A stretch of DNA of 28,517 nt from CAZEJK01 sp964512045. Its GTDB lineage: Bacteria > Acidobacteriota > Thermoanaerobaculia > Thermoanaerobaculales > Sulfomarinibacteraceae. The position numbers were made by a program, and so were the translations under genes. The notes beneath the pieces are model-generated. The model saw only the letters and a program-made list of their open reading frames with translations, was not told where the DNA came from and searched no databases. Below, in pieces: positions 1 to 8,759 of the stretch. Within the stretch, counting starts at the first letter, position 1; the number at the start of each line of letters is the position of its first letter. The DNA is taken from positions 1 to 28,517 of the forward strand of contig CAZEJK010000046.1 in assembly GCA_964512045.1 (NCBI GenBank), given 5' to 3'.

Positions 1-456
1 GCGCCGGTCGCTGGTTGGCTGGGAGCAGTGGCGCTGCACGCCCTGCATAACCTGCTGGTGACCTTCTGGCTCGGTGGCGGGATCGGTCTCGTGATCAAGA
101 TCTTGCTGTTCTGGTGTCTCGACCTGCTGTTTCTCGTGGTCCTCATCGCACTGGCTCTGCGCGATCGCGAGATGGTTCGCGAGGGGCTTTTGGCGGAGGT
201 CGGGACCCTCATTGGGCCGCGGGAGCTCGAGATCACAACTGATCTGGGGATGCTCGTGCCACTGTTGAACGTCTTTCGACTGAGTGGATCACCGAACGGG
301 TACCGGGCCGCGCGTCGTAAGCAGCTGACCATGGTCGAACTCGCGTTCGTCAAGCAGCGCCGGGCCCGTGGCGAGGCCGGGCTCGACATGGTCGAGCAAC
401 GTTTGCGTGCGGACCTCGAGGCGGCCAACCGTGCCGGGGTTCAGCTGGTTGGCTGA
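1..456 (+). CDS. PrsW-like intramembrane protease, C-terminal fragment
   Basis: The reading frame is open from the first base, so the 5' part of the gene lies outside the window; about 151 residues are visible. It begins with a hydrophobic stretch containing LHALHN, then two further hydrophobic segments (roughly residues 18-55) and a polar, arginine-rich cytoplasmic tail of about 95 residues. An H-x-x-x-N motif in a membrane helix followed by a charged tail with RDRE is what the C-terminal part of PrsW/CAAX-type membrane metalloproteases looks like. The zinc-ligand helices upstream are not visible, so the family call is inference. It could be another polytopic membrane protein. It converges on the addA end with only 25 bp between stop codons, and I see no terminator hairpin there. 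Confidence 0.55.
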   Translation, partial: APVAGWLGAVALHALHNLLVTFWLGGGIGLVIKILLFWCLDLLFLVVLIALALRDREMVREGLLAEVGTLIGPRELEITTDLGMLVPLLNVFRLSGSPNGYRAARRKQLTMVELAFVKQRRARGEAGLDMVEQRLRADLEAANRAGVQLVG

Positions 457-481
457 CCGCTGCAATCGGAGCGACGGTGGT

Positions 482-3400
482 TCAGACGACCACGGCGCGG
501 GGCGGCTCGGCGGCGACGAACAGCAGGACGGCGATGGTGTCGGTACGATCTGCGGCGGCGTTGAGGGCGGCCCGGTAGAGCTCGAGCTGCGGGGCGTAGC
601 GGCTCGTCAACCGAACGAGGTCGGCTTCGCCGAGAACGGGATCGGTCTTGAAGTCGACGACGACCAGCCCTTCATCGTTGCTGTAGACCAGGTCCGCGGT
701 GCCTTCAACGAGCACAGGTTGGTCGGCGGTGCCGAGGGACGCCAGGGCCGGATGCGACCCGACGGTGGTGTGCCAGACCAGGGGCAGCTCGACCCATCGC
801 CGTTCCGCCGAGCGCGCCTCGGCCAGAAGATCGCTGGACCAGGCGGCGCTGACAAGGCGCTGGAGATCGCTCAACAACCCTCCGAAGAGCTCGAAGCGCG
901 CCGCCGCCTGCTCCACGGCTGTGGAGAGATCGGGATCGGTCGACGAACGGAGCAGGAGCTCGAGCGCCCGATGTACGGCCGTGCCCAAGCGGAGTGCGTC
1001 GCTCCTGGATCGCACGGCGGAGGTGTGGTCCTCGCTGATGGCGTCCTCGGTGTGCAGCTCGCTGGGCGTCACGGCCAGTGCGTGCCCAGCGATGCGCAGG
1101 AGCTGTCTCCGATCTCGCTGCCAGTCGGCCCGTCGCTGCGCCGCTGCCTCGCGTGCCGACTGGGGGACGGCTTCGAGGTCGATGGGTCGATCGTGCTCGT
1201 CTCTTCGGGGATAGGCCTCGAGGAGCTCGCCGGTGGACCAAGCTGCGACGCCGGCGGGCAGCTCGTCTGTGGCGCCTCGGGCTGCAACCTCGGCCCATCC
1301 GCTGAGCACGGAGGACGCCATGAGGAGGTCGTACGGGGTTTGCCGACCGCCGCGGCGCGGTCCGTCCTGCGGTTGGAGCGGCAGGATGAGTAGCTCCTCC
1401 GCGCGAGTGGCGGCGACGTACAGCAGGCGGATGCGCTCGGCACGGTGGTGGGCCTGCTCGACGGACTCGGCGTGCTCATAGCCGGGCGTCATGAGGTCTC
1501 GGCTACAACGGATGAACAGCCGATCCGGACGTTGGACGCGAGCAGTCTGCTTCCCAGGAGACTCACCGTGGCCGAGATCCCAGAGGGCGACCACCGGCCA
1601 CTGCAGACCTTTGGCGCCATGCATCGAGAGGACGGTGACGCGGTTTGCGGTGTCGGCGCCGGGCGCTTCACGCTCCTGGGCGCCAGAGCTGAACCGTTCG
1701 CTCAGCCAGCGCACGAAGCCGGCGAGGTCACCCACACGCTCGGTCCAGAACTGCTGGGCGAGCGCGACGAGCTTGCGCACGTTCTCCGCGGCACGGCCAC
1801 CGTTCGGGGTGACGGCAAGCAAGCAGTCGAAACGTGTGTCGGCAAGAACCTGCTCCACGACGAGATGCAGTGGCTGACGGTAGGTGAGGCCGTGCCAGCG
1901 CTCGATGGTGGCAATCGCTTCATTGACCGCGGTCTCTCCGTCGTTGCCGACAGGGGTGAAGGAGCCCCCTGCGCGGCGGTGCCTGGCCAACGTTGTGTCG
2001 TCGATGGCGATGAACCGGGAGCGCAGCGCTGCGACAACCGCGGTCTCATCATGAGGATCCGCGACCGCGGACAGAACGTGCAGGAGCTCGCCAATCTCCG
2101 GTCGGCGGTAGTACGAACGGGACCGTTGCTGGAGGTACGGGACCCCTCGAGCCTCGAGGGCGTCCTCGAGCACCTCAGACTGAGTGGTGGCGGGCAGCAG
2201 GATGGCGCAGTCGGACCAGCGGGCAGGCCGCCGTCGCCAGTCCTCATGCCGGTCGGCAATCTCACGTCCACCGAGCACCACCTCGCACAGGGCTGCCGCG
2301 AGAGCGTCCGCCTCGGCCGCAAGCGCCTCCGCACGGAGGCGGTGCTGTGTCTCGCAATCGTGGACCAGGAGCACGATTGCGGGTCCCTCGGAGTCCGTGC
2401 GGTACGGTGAGGCTTCGAGATCGGTCCATGGTGCCTGGTAGACACCGTTGTCACCGTTGCCATCTGCCGGCTCGAGGAACAGCTCCGACAGCGCGGCGTT
2501 GAGCAGTGCCAGCAGGCGTGGGCGGCTGCGGAAGTTCGTGGTGATCTGCACGAGCTGATCACGGCGGGCCAGCTCGGATGTCATCTCCGCGTAGGTCTCC
2601 ACGTCCGCGTGCCGGAACCTGTAGATCGACTGCTTGGGATCACCAACCACGAACCGGTACGGCGGACCGTCGCCTTCGGTGAGCAGACGGACGATCTCAG
2701 CCTGGACCGGGTCGGTGTCCTGGAACTCGTCCACCAGCACCGCGTCGAGCTCACCTCGAACCGTACGCAAGGTTGCAGGGCTGTTCTGGAAGAGCTCGAG
2801 TGTCATGATCAGCAGGTCGCGAAACTCGAGCCGGCCCTCGCGACGGATGGACGTCCGGTGGGCGGTTGTGAAACCCGCAAGCCAGTCGACCAGCTCGACG
2901 AGTCGGGCGTTCGTCGAGCGCCGGAGCACGTCGCGAAAGCCCTCCTGCCGCCACTGCTTGATCGCGTCTTTGAGCTCTTCGAGAGCGCCGGTCCGGTAGA
3001 GCTTGCGGCTACCGCCCCGGACGTCCACAGGGAGGCGGTCGAGCTGAATCAGGCGGTGGAGCGCCACCTCCGACGGCAGAGACTCCAGCTCCTCGAACAG
3101 CGTCTCGATGCCTTGGAGCTCGGTGATCAGCCGATCGTCGCAGTCGGAGCTGATCAGGGACGAGCGTGCCGTTGCCACAAGATCCCGATGCTGACTGCGG
3201 AGGGTCGGTAGGATCTGCTCGATGGACAGCTCGTTGGGATCGCGGACGGGGCGGACCTCGGGATGATCGAGGAGGGTCATGGCGATCTCGCGAACACCAT
3301 CCAGCGACCCGCCGATGGCGAGGACGTCCAGCAGTGGGCGGCACGAGTCCGGGTCGTCGAGGCGTGCGCGGAGCCACTCGTCCCAGCTCGCGGTGGCAAA

Positions 3401-3829
3401 GGAGCCTGCAAAGCCCTCCGCGACGATGGTGAACTCGGGATCGATACCGGCTGCGACCGGATGCTCGCGGAGAATCCGTGAGCAAAACGCATGGATCGTC
3501 GAGATTCGGGCCGCCGAGATCCCGGCGAGAGCCGCCTCGAGCCGCTGACGGAGCACGGACTGCTCCTCAGGCAGCCGCGACGCGGCCGGGTCGACGAGGG
3601 CGCGCTCGAGACCTTCCCGGAGCCGAACCTCGAGCTCTCCTGCCGCCAGCTCGGTGAACGTGATGGCGGCGAAGCGGTGGACGGTGAGGGTGCCGCGCGC
3701 GATTGCATCCACGAGCCGATTGACCAGGATGGTGGTCTTGCCGGTGCCGGCGCCAGCCTCGACTGCCAGGTGGGCGTCGTGGGCCGAGATGGCGCGGGTG
3801 CGTGCGGGAGCGTCCCGGAGGTCGCTCAC
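482..3829 (-). CDS. addA: AddA-type UvrD/RecB helicase-nuclease
   Basis: A 1115-residue superfamily 1A helicase fused to a RecB-type nuclease, the motor subunit of an AddAB/RecBCD-like complex that resects double-strand breaks for RecA. Visible motifs: Walker A AGAGTGKTT (Lys31), motif II VDEFQDTD (about 366-373), motif III GDPKQSIYRFRH (about 390-403), NFRSRP (about 431), motif V LSMHGAKGLQWP (about 733-744) and motif VI YVAATRAEELL (about 804). The C-terminal nuclease shows LGTAVHRALE, GTADLV, VVDFKTD (Asp1059, Lys1061) and QLELY, the PD-(D/E)XK signature. The start is a GTG whose GTGA overlaps the addB stop codon, which implies translational coupling. The frame runs 30 codons further upstream into addB but that part is not helicase-like. 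Family call firm; AddA rather than another RecB-like name rests on the AddB partner. Confidence 0.9.
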   Translation of the reverse strand: MSDLRDAPARTRAISAHDAHLAVEAGAGTGKTTILVNRLVDAIARGTLTVHRFAAITFTELAAGELEVRLREGLERALVDPAASRLPEEQSVLRQRLEAALAGISAARISTIHAFCSRILREHPVAAGIDPEFTIVAEGFAGSFATASWDEWLRARLDDPDSCRPLLDVLAIGGSLDGVREIAMTLLDHPEVRPVRDPNELSIEQILPTLRSQHRDLVATARSSLISSDCDDRLITELQGIETLFEELESLPSEVALHRLIQLDRLPVDVRGGSRKLYRTGALEELKDAIKQWRQEGFRDVLRRSTNARLVELVDWLAGFTTAHRTSIRREGRLEFRDLLIMTLELFQNSPATLRTVRGELDAVLVDEFQDTDPVQAEIVRLLTEGDGPPYRFVVGDPKQSIYRFRHADVETYAEMTSELARRDQLVQITTNFRSRPRLLALLNAALSELFLEPADGNGDNGVYQAPWTDLEASPYRTDSEGPAIVLLVHDCETQHRLRAEALAAEADALAAALCEVVLGGREIADRHEDWRRRPARWSDCAILLPATTQSEVLEDALEARGVPYLQQRSRSYYRRPEIGELLHVLSAVADPHDETAVVAALRSRFIAIDDTTLARHRRAGGSFTPVGNDGETAVNEAIATIERWHGLTYRQPLHLVVEQVLADTRFDCLLAVTPNGGRAAENVRKLVALAQQFWTERVGDLAGFVRWLSERFSSGAQEREAPGADTANRVTVLSMHGAKGLQWPVVALWDLGHGESPGKQTARVQRPDRLFIRCSRDLMTPGYEHAESVEQAHHRAERIRLLYVAATRAEELLILPLQPQDGPRRGGRQTPYDLLMASSVLSGWAEVAARGATDELPAGVAAWSTGELLEAYPRRDEHDRPIDLEAVPQSAREAAAQRRADWQRDRRQLLRIAGHALAVTPSELHTEDAISEDHTSAVRSRSDALRLGTAVHRALELLLRSSTDPDLSTAVEQAAARFELFGGLLSDLQRLVSAAWSSDLLAEARSAERRWVELPLVWHTTVGSHPALASLGTADQPVLVEGTADLVYSNDEGLVVVDFKTDPVLGEADLVRLTSRYAPQLELYRAALNAAADRTDTIAVLLFVAAEPPRAVVV

Positions 3830-6800
3830 GGAAACTCCGAATCGAGGTCGGCGTGGCGTTGCAGTCTCGGGTCGGTGTCCCGCTTGCGCCGGAACACCGC
3901 GCGGACGCTCGGACCGCACAGCTCATTGAAGTCGCAACCGCGACAGCGCTCGCGATCGGCCTCCGGAAACTGGAACAGGGTGCCGCTGCGCACTACGGTG
4001 ATCAGCTCGCGCGTCAGATCGGCGAGGGCCGTCTCCATCTCGCGGAGCTCGTCCACGGAGAGAGTTCGCTCCGGCTTCTCCGCATCTGCGCGGAGGTATG
4101 CGTAGCGAGCAATCTGGAACGGTGCGTCGAAGCGGCTTGCCATCAGGTGGGCGTAGAACGGGAGCTGCAGCCTGCGGCCTCCGCAGAGCTTGACCGATCC
4201 ATTGCCTCCTTTGGAGTACTTGTAGTCGGTCACGACGAGCCCGTTGTCGACCGTCTCGTCCACCCGATCGGCCCGTCCCCGCAGCCGGAGCGACACATCG
4301 GCGAGCTTGACCGTTCCCTCGTGGGCGACCTCGGAGTCCTTCGGTCGCCAGCAATTGGAGGCAATGGTCCGCAGCTCCCGATCGATGGTGAGTGCCAGGT
4401 GGCGAGCGAGCTCCTCCGTTGCCGCTGTCCACAGGGCTCGTGCACCGCTGCCGAGTGTGTCGGCGTGCAGGCGTGCGAGGGCGTTGACCTCGTCGACCAC
4501 CTCTGTGATCAGCACCGGGTCGAGCTGTTGAGGCAGTGAGCCTTTGGCGGCTTGCCAGCGCTTCAGGAGGGTTTCAACGACAGTATGGGCGAGAGTGCCC
4601 ACCTGTCGGCGATCCGGTTGGAGCTCCTCAGAGGGGTCGGGGGCCGGAGTCAATGCCAGCACCGTGCGCAGAAAGTAGCGAAACGGGCAGGTGGCGAGCT
4701 CCTCGAGCGTGGTCACCCACATCGGGCCAGTCCTGTGTGTCGGGTCGACCAGGCCGTCCCATGCGGTCAGCAGGGTGCTTGCGTAGCGGGAGCGATCGCA
4801 GCGAAGCTGGCGAAGCCAGCGGTGATCGAGCACCAGGTGTGCGCCGTCTCCTGTGGGGTCGTTCAACGCGGCGACGAGGTCATACTCAGCCAGATGCACC
4901 ACCGGTCTTCCGGGATCGGACGGCCCGGTCGGTGGTTGATCAGGAACCGTACGGACGAAGCGGCTTTGGTGCAGCTGCTCGTAGCCGAGGTGGCGTCCTT
5001 CGGCGTGTTGAGTACACTCCACCACCCCGTGAGATGGCAGCTGTGCCCGGCCAGTGAGAGGGTCGGAACGGACGTAGCTGAGGGTCAGACGCTCGCGTGC
5101 GGATGCGATTCCCAGGCGGAGCTGCAGCTCGGCCTCATCGGCCCGTCGGAGCTTCAGCGGGACTGGACAACCTGTGGCGTCCGCGATCCGACGCCTCAGG
5201 AGGTCCGGCAGGATCGGATCCTGGCGGACTGGCGGAGGGAAGGTGCCGCTGCCGAGGCCCACGAGCCACGCCGCACGCGATCGTGCACCGCGGGCGCCCT
5301 GCCAGCTGCAGAGCAGCACTGCGGCCCCCGGTCGATGGCCAGCGCCGCTCGCCGATTCGTCCGTCGGAGCGGCCGAGCGTTCGAGGACCTCGACGATCTG
5401 GCGTCGGATCGCTCCCGGTCTCGGATGGACTCCGATCCGGTCGCAGGACGCAAGCGTGTTGATGGCGCCACGTACTGCTTCGACTGTCTCCGTGGGCTCC
5501 AGCCAGCTGTCGATGAGACGGATCATCGCCGCGGCCGCGTCGCTCCATGACCCAGCTTCGATGCGGCGAGCGCAGCGCTCGGTGTTTTCCAGCAGGTCTG
5601 CAACGATCCCGGCGAGGAGCCGGAGCTGACGTGCTTCGGTGTTAAGGGCGTCCGGTGACCGCTGCGCGGACGTCTGCTCGGACGCGCCGGACGATCCGGC
5701 GACCCGTGCACGGCGCTCGAGCTCTGCCCGTCGCGCATCCAGCGATCGGCGCCAGGCGGTAGTGTCACCCCCTGTGCAGCCGGCGAGCCGCGTGAGCACG
5801 CTCCAGCAGGACGGCTGTGCGCGACTGCCGAGGCGCTCTGCGCGGATTGGCGCCGAGGTCAGGAACCGGATCACGGTCCGTCGGTCGGTGTGACCGTCCA
5901 CAATGTCGAAAAGGGTGGCAATCGCTCGTCCGGAAGGGTGGTCGGCAAGGGAGCTCTCCGTCCCCCCAGCTGTCGGCACGCTGCACCGTTCCAGTCGCCG
6001 CGCGAGCTCCGGCAACGACTCCGGTGTGGGCGAGATCACCATCATCTCTCGCCAGGGCACGCCGTCGGCTGCTGCGGCGAGTACGGAGCGGATGATCTCG
6101 TTCGTCTCACCGTGTGGGCCAGCGCACGCGAGGACGGTGAGATCCGCATCGACAGGTCCATCGCTGACTGCTGTGCCATCGAGGCGCGCCGACAGGCCGT
6201 CGAGACCGTCGGCCGAGCTCGACCGGGAGCGAGTGGTGGTCAGGGACAGCTCCCCCTCCAGCCACTGGACGAGCGGTCTCGCAAACTGTGCTCCGTTCAT
6301 CTCGGGGTCGGGGGCGATCCAGACGATGTCTGTGGTGCTGCTCGTTGCAATAGCTTCGACCAGAGCTGCCTGGACGCCCGTGAGGTCGTAGATGGCGTGC
6401 ACGACGATTCTCGAGAAGGGGAGCCCGTGCCGCGTACCTTCTGCCGCCGCGCGATAGAGGCGGGCATCGTCGACCAGGTTGTACGCATCCAGGTGACTTT
6501 GGAAGGAGTTGAAGATCTCCGCAATCTCGGCTGGCGCCGGCGGAGACTGGAGACGAGATACCCCGGCATCCGCCAGGTCGCGGACCGTTCCGGCGAGGGC
6601 ACGGTGGAAGCCGGGCTGGGCGGCCAGCTCACCCCACGGCCCGGGGGTGTGCTCGACGATCTGTCCGACCACCAGCGCGTCGACTCCTGGCGGCAGAAAC
6701 AGGGCATCGCGGGCGAACGCAGCACAGCTCCGCGCCAGGTCGTGCCAGGTTCCTGGAGTGAGGCCTGCGACGGCGCCGCGGCCTTCGGCTGCGGCGGCGA

Positions 6801-6948
6801 TCAGGCGGCGCGCAGTGGTGCGTGTCGGCGCGATGACCAGAGCTGGCTCGAACGAGCCGGGCGAATGCCACCGTTGGAGCACGTCCACGGTGGTGTCCCA
6901 CAGCATCCGCGGCGGTGTCAGGATCAGCCGCCTTTCCATCGCTGGCAT
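3826..6948 (-). CDS. addB: AddB-type nuclease/helicase-like subunit with Fe-S cluster
   Basis: About 1040 residues, immediately upstream of addA and overlapping it by 4 bp. The C-terminal third is a PD-(D/E)XK nuclease: RGRADRVD, VTDYKYSK (about 907-914) and QLPFYAHL. Four cysteines are placed as in AddB iron-sulphur nucleases: one in CPFRYF (about Cys754) and three in CRGCDFNELC (about 1002, 1005, 1011). The N-terminal part contains IAPTRTTARRL but no GxGKT Walker A, so this subunit probably does not hydrolyse ATP and acts as the RecC/AddB-like scanning partner (inference). Start uncertain: GTG at 6963, ATG at 6948 or ATG at 6939; none has a clear Shine-Dalgarno, and 6948 is a compromise. 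Confidence 0.85.
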   Translation of the reverse strand: MPAMERRLILTPPRMLWDTTVDVLQRWHSPGSFEPALVIAPTRTTARRLIAAAAEGRGAVAGLTPGTWHDLARSCAAFARDALFLPPGVDALVVGQIVEHTPGPWGELAAQPGFHRALAGTVRDLADAGVSRLQSPPAPAEIAEIFNSFQSHLDAYNLVDDARLYRAAAEGTRHGLPFSRIVVHAIYDLTGVQAALVEAIATSSTTDIVWIAPDPEMNGAQFARPLVQWLEGELSLTTTRSRSSSADGLDGLSARLDGTAVSDGPVDADLTVLACAGPHGETNEIIRSVLAAAADGVPWREMMVISPTPESLPELARRLERCSVPTAGGTESSLADHPSGRAIATLFDIVDGHTDRRTVIRFLTSAPIRAERLGSRAQPSCWSVLTRLAGCTGGDTTAWRRSLDARRAELERRARVAGSSGASEQTSAQRSPDALNTEARQLRLLAGIVADLLENTERCARRIEAGSWSDAAAAMIRLIDSWLEPTETVEAVRGAINTLASCDRIGVHPRPGAIRRQIVEVLERSAAPTDESASGAGHRPGAAVLLCSWQGARGARSRAAWLVGLGSGTFPPPVRQDPILPDLLRRRIADATGCPVPLKLRRADEAELQLRLGIASARERLTLSYVRSDPLTGRAQLPSHGVVECTQHAEGRHLGYEQLHQSRFVRTVPDQPPTGPSDPGRPVVHLAEYDLVAALNDPTGDGAHLVLDHRWLRQLRCDRSRYASTLLTAWDGLVDPTHRTGPMWVTTLEELATCPFRYFLRTVLALTPAPDPSEELQPDRRQVGTLAHTVVETLLKRWQAAKGSLPQQLDPVLITEVVDEVNALARLHADTLGSGARALWTAATEELARHLALTIDRELRTIASNCWRPKDSEVAHEGTVKLADVSLRLRGRADRVDETVDNGLVVTDYKYSKGGNGSVKLCGGRRLQLPFYAHLMASRFDAPFQIARYAYLRADAEKPERTLSVDELREMETALADLTRELITVVRSGTLFQFPEADRERCRGCDFNELCGPSVRAVFRRKRDTDPRLQRHADLDSEFP

Positions 6949-7078
6949 GATAGCTGAGATCACAGCCGCGGGCGGGCTTGGTGGCCGCTCGCTGGTGCGC
7001 AGTCACGACCTTTCGCAAAGGGATTCGCTGGCGCCGCGCGTGGACCGTCGCCGGGCGCTGATCCGGCGTACGTCAACG

Positions 7079-7576
7079 TCAGCTTGTCTCTTTGCCGCTG
7101 CGCAGCTTCTTGCCCAGCCAGATGTTGAGCGGGTTGCTCCTCGGCAGGAACGGGAGCACTGGTGGCTTGCGACGTCCGATCTGATCGAACATATCGTTGA
7201 TCCTGGTGTCGTCGGGGCGTATTCGCAGCCCGGAGTTCAGTGTCTCGACTGCCTTGGCGCGCTCGTTGCGTTCGAGAAACACGACTGCGAGGTTGTAGCG
7301 GTGCTCCGGATCGAGCATGTGGTACTTGAGGGAAATGTTGCAGTACTCGACCGCTTCGGCGTAGCGGCGGCGCTCCTTGGCCAGACACAGACCGTAGAAG
7401 GAGAAAGCAACAACGCTGACCCGTTTGTCCGGGATCGTTCCGCTGGTCAGCTTCGGGATGTGCTCTTCAAACAGCTCGAGCGCACCAGCGTACTGCTCTT
7501 TGCGCGTCAGCTCGATCGCCTGCTCGACCAGCTTCTGAGATTCGACGTTTTCTTTGGCCTGACCCTGGTCCGGCAT
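7079..7576 (-). CDS. TPR-repeat protein, small
   Basis: A 165-residue soluble protein with helical tetratricopeptide repeats. Segments such as QAIELTRKEQYAGALELFEE, FYGLCLAKERRRYAEAVEYC and YNLAVVFLERNERAKAVETL have the spacing of at least three TPR units, covering about residues 15-125, followed by a basic tail with IGRRKPPVLPFL. No signal peptide is visible, so it is probably a cytoplasmic protein-protein interaction module; the partner is unknown. The ATG at 7576 has an excellent ribosome site, GAGGAAGAGGA, directly upstream, and the frame extends further but without conserved character. The gene precedes addB by about 130 bp on the same strand and could share its transcript, but the gap is enough for a separate promoter. 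Two downstream ORF-free patches hold only a small CCTTT/AAAGG hairpin (7009-7021). Confidence 0.8.
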   Translation of the reverse strand: MPDQGQAKENVESQKLVEQAIELTRKEQYAGALELFEEHIPKLTSGTIPDKRVSVVAFSFYGLCLAKERRRYAEAVEYCNISLKYHMLDPEHRYNLAVVFLERNERAKAVETLNSGLRIRPDDTRINDMFDQIGRRKPPVLPFLPRSNPLNIWLGKKLRSGKETS

Positions 7577-7785
7577 GGTGTCCTCTTCCTCACAGTCACC
7601 ACAGCGCTGTACGCTAGACAGCGGCGGCATGTTCCTCGGAGACACAGTTTACCATCGACGGAACGCACGCCCGCGAAGAGTTGACGCCGACTTGACAGTG
7701 GAGTCCGCGCAGCCCAGGCGCCGGCTCAGACGAGCTGCGAGGAATAGCCCCTATACCGCAGCGGTTGCCCACGCCGGGGAGACAG

Positions 7786-8070
7786 ATGACGTTTCGATAC
7801 GACAGCGGTCGATCGGGCAAGGGTCCGGTCGCGTCATGCGACCACTCGCGGTTTCGGATGATGGTGGAGGTCACGATCGGTATCCTCCGGTCGGATGATG
7901 GTCTGCGCTTGTGTGAAGGACTGCGCCTGATCGATGCCGCGCGCCAGTCCGCAGCCCGCATGGGGCCCGATGCAGTCGCTGCGTTTGATCGCCACGTGTA
8001 TCCGGAGATGCGCCGGGTCCTGATGGATCGATTCGGTATCGAGGATCTCCCAGAGGGGACACTCAACTGA
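7786..8070 (+). CDS. Small protein of unknown function
   Basis: Ninety-four residues, not recognised. The ATG at 7786 follows GGGGAG at a suitable distance. Codon use from about 7860 onwards looks genuinely coding, with many G/C third positions and regular alternation of acidic, basic and hydrophobic residues. The C-terminal half, including LRLIDAARQSAARMGPDAV and VYPEMRRVLMDRFGI, is predicted by eye to be two amphipathic helices; no membrane segment, signal peptide, cysteine pair or metal motif is present. It is divergent from the TPR gene (209 bp between starts) and convergent with the lipoprotein gene. It could be a small regulator or an adaptor, but nothing in the sequence decides this. 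Confidence 0.55.
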   Translation: MTFRYDSGRSGKGPVASCDHSRFRMMVEVTIGILRSDDGLRLCEGLRLIDAARQSAARMGPDAVAAFDRHVYPEMRRVLMDRFGIEDLPEGTLN

Positions 8071-8144
8071 CTCGGCCGTGGCAGCAGCGCCATCGGAGAG
8101 ACGCTCTGAATGGGGCTGCGATCGCACCGGGATGATGGGCCGAG
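8071..8144. repeat. Nested inverted repeat between convergent genes
   Basis: The 75 bp between the stop codons of two convergent genes form one nested inverted repeat. CTCGGCC at 8071-8077 pairs with GGCCGAG at 8138-8144; AGCGCCAT pairs with ATGGGGCT with one mismatch; an apical AGAG/CTCT hairpin closes the structure. There is no T-tract on either side, so it is not a textbook intrinsic terminator, but its position suggests a bidirectional transcription end or RNA-stabilising hairpin. This is a reading by eye without folding energies. Confidence 0.4.
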
Positions 8145-8145
8145 A

Positions 8146-8604
8146 TCACTGCGCAGCGGTGACTTCCTCGAACTCCGGTAGTGTCCGAATCTCCTCAGCC
8201 GACAGCGGAGCCTCGAGCCGGACCAAAACCTGGTCGCCCTCCTCGAGCTGCTGATCCGGGATCCTGAACGAAACGCGATCGCCGATGCCGGGGCGGACGT
8301 GACTGACGTCGAGGGTGACTCGGTCCTCCCATTTGACCGATCCATCAACGCTCTGCAGCGTTGCGAGCACGGTCAGGTTGTCGAGGGGCTCGCGTCCGGT
8401 GTTGGTGACCTCGAGATCGACCAGGATGAACGGAACATCGTCTGGGGGATCCATGGGCGTGAACGCCACGGGCACCAGCTCGTGATCCATCCGCATCGAC
8501 TGCACGATCTCCTCCGGTGGAACGTCCCGGCCGCATCCGCCCGTCGCCACGACGATGGTCAGCGCAACGACAGCCACAACGATCGAAACTCGGTTCGTGT
8601 GCAT
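8146..8604 (-). CDS. Putative lipoprotein, FxLyD-like/Ig-like domain
   Basis: A 152-residue protein with a lipoprotein signal: MHTNRVS, a hydrophobic core, then the lipobox ATGGC with the acylated Cys24. The mature part is beta-rich with PFILVDLEVTNTGREPLDNL followed by LATLQSVDG and VSFRIPDQQLEEGDQVLVRL. A conserved-looking V-x-N-x-G turn in a short beta-sandwich resembles FxLyD or DUF4352-type domains that sit on the cell surface or in the periplasm; this is a fold-level guess. The ATG at 8604 has GGAGG five bases upstream, and a promoter-like extended -10 lies 20 bp upstream, so the gene probably has its own transcript. It lies downstream of the lytic transglycosylase on the same strand (155-bp gap). 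Confidence 0.75.
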   Translation of the reverse strand: MHTNRVSIVVAVVALTIVVATGGCGRDVPPEEIVQSMRMDHELVPVAFTPMDPPDDVPFILVDLEVTNTGREPLDNLTVLATLQSVDGSVKWEDRVTLDVSHVRPGIGDRVSFRIPDQQLEEGDQVLVRLEAPLSAEEIRTLPEFEEVTAAQ

Positions 8605-8622
8605 TCCGACCTCCGTGGCGGA

Positions 8623-8631
8623 AGTGTAGCA
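8623..8631 (-). promoter_or_regulatory. Extended -10 promoter candidate for the lipoprotein gene
   Basis: On the minus strand the sequence reads TGCTACACT, an extended -10 element (TGN then TACACT, four of six matches to TATAAT). Transcription would start near 8616 and give a leader of about 12 nt containing the GGAGG site. No convincing -35 is present. An almost identical element precedes the LVIVD gene. Confidence 0.35.
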
Positions 8632-8759
8632 CCGTGCTGCCGGTCGCGAGCTGCACGGTGGACCTGCCGATGGCGTCCGGGTCGACGGGGGTGTGTGGCC
8701 GCCGTCGTTCACGCGCGATCGCCTACGGCCACAGCCGTGGGCGTGCAGCTGGAGCAGCG

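Noticed and set aside
5890..6957. Long plus-strand open frame antisense to addB
   Set aside because: Low-complexity Arg/Gly/Asp-rich translation with no domain; shadow of the real minus-strand gene.
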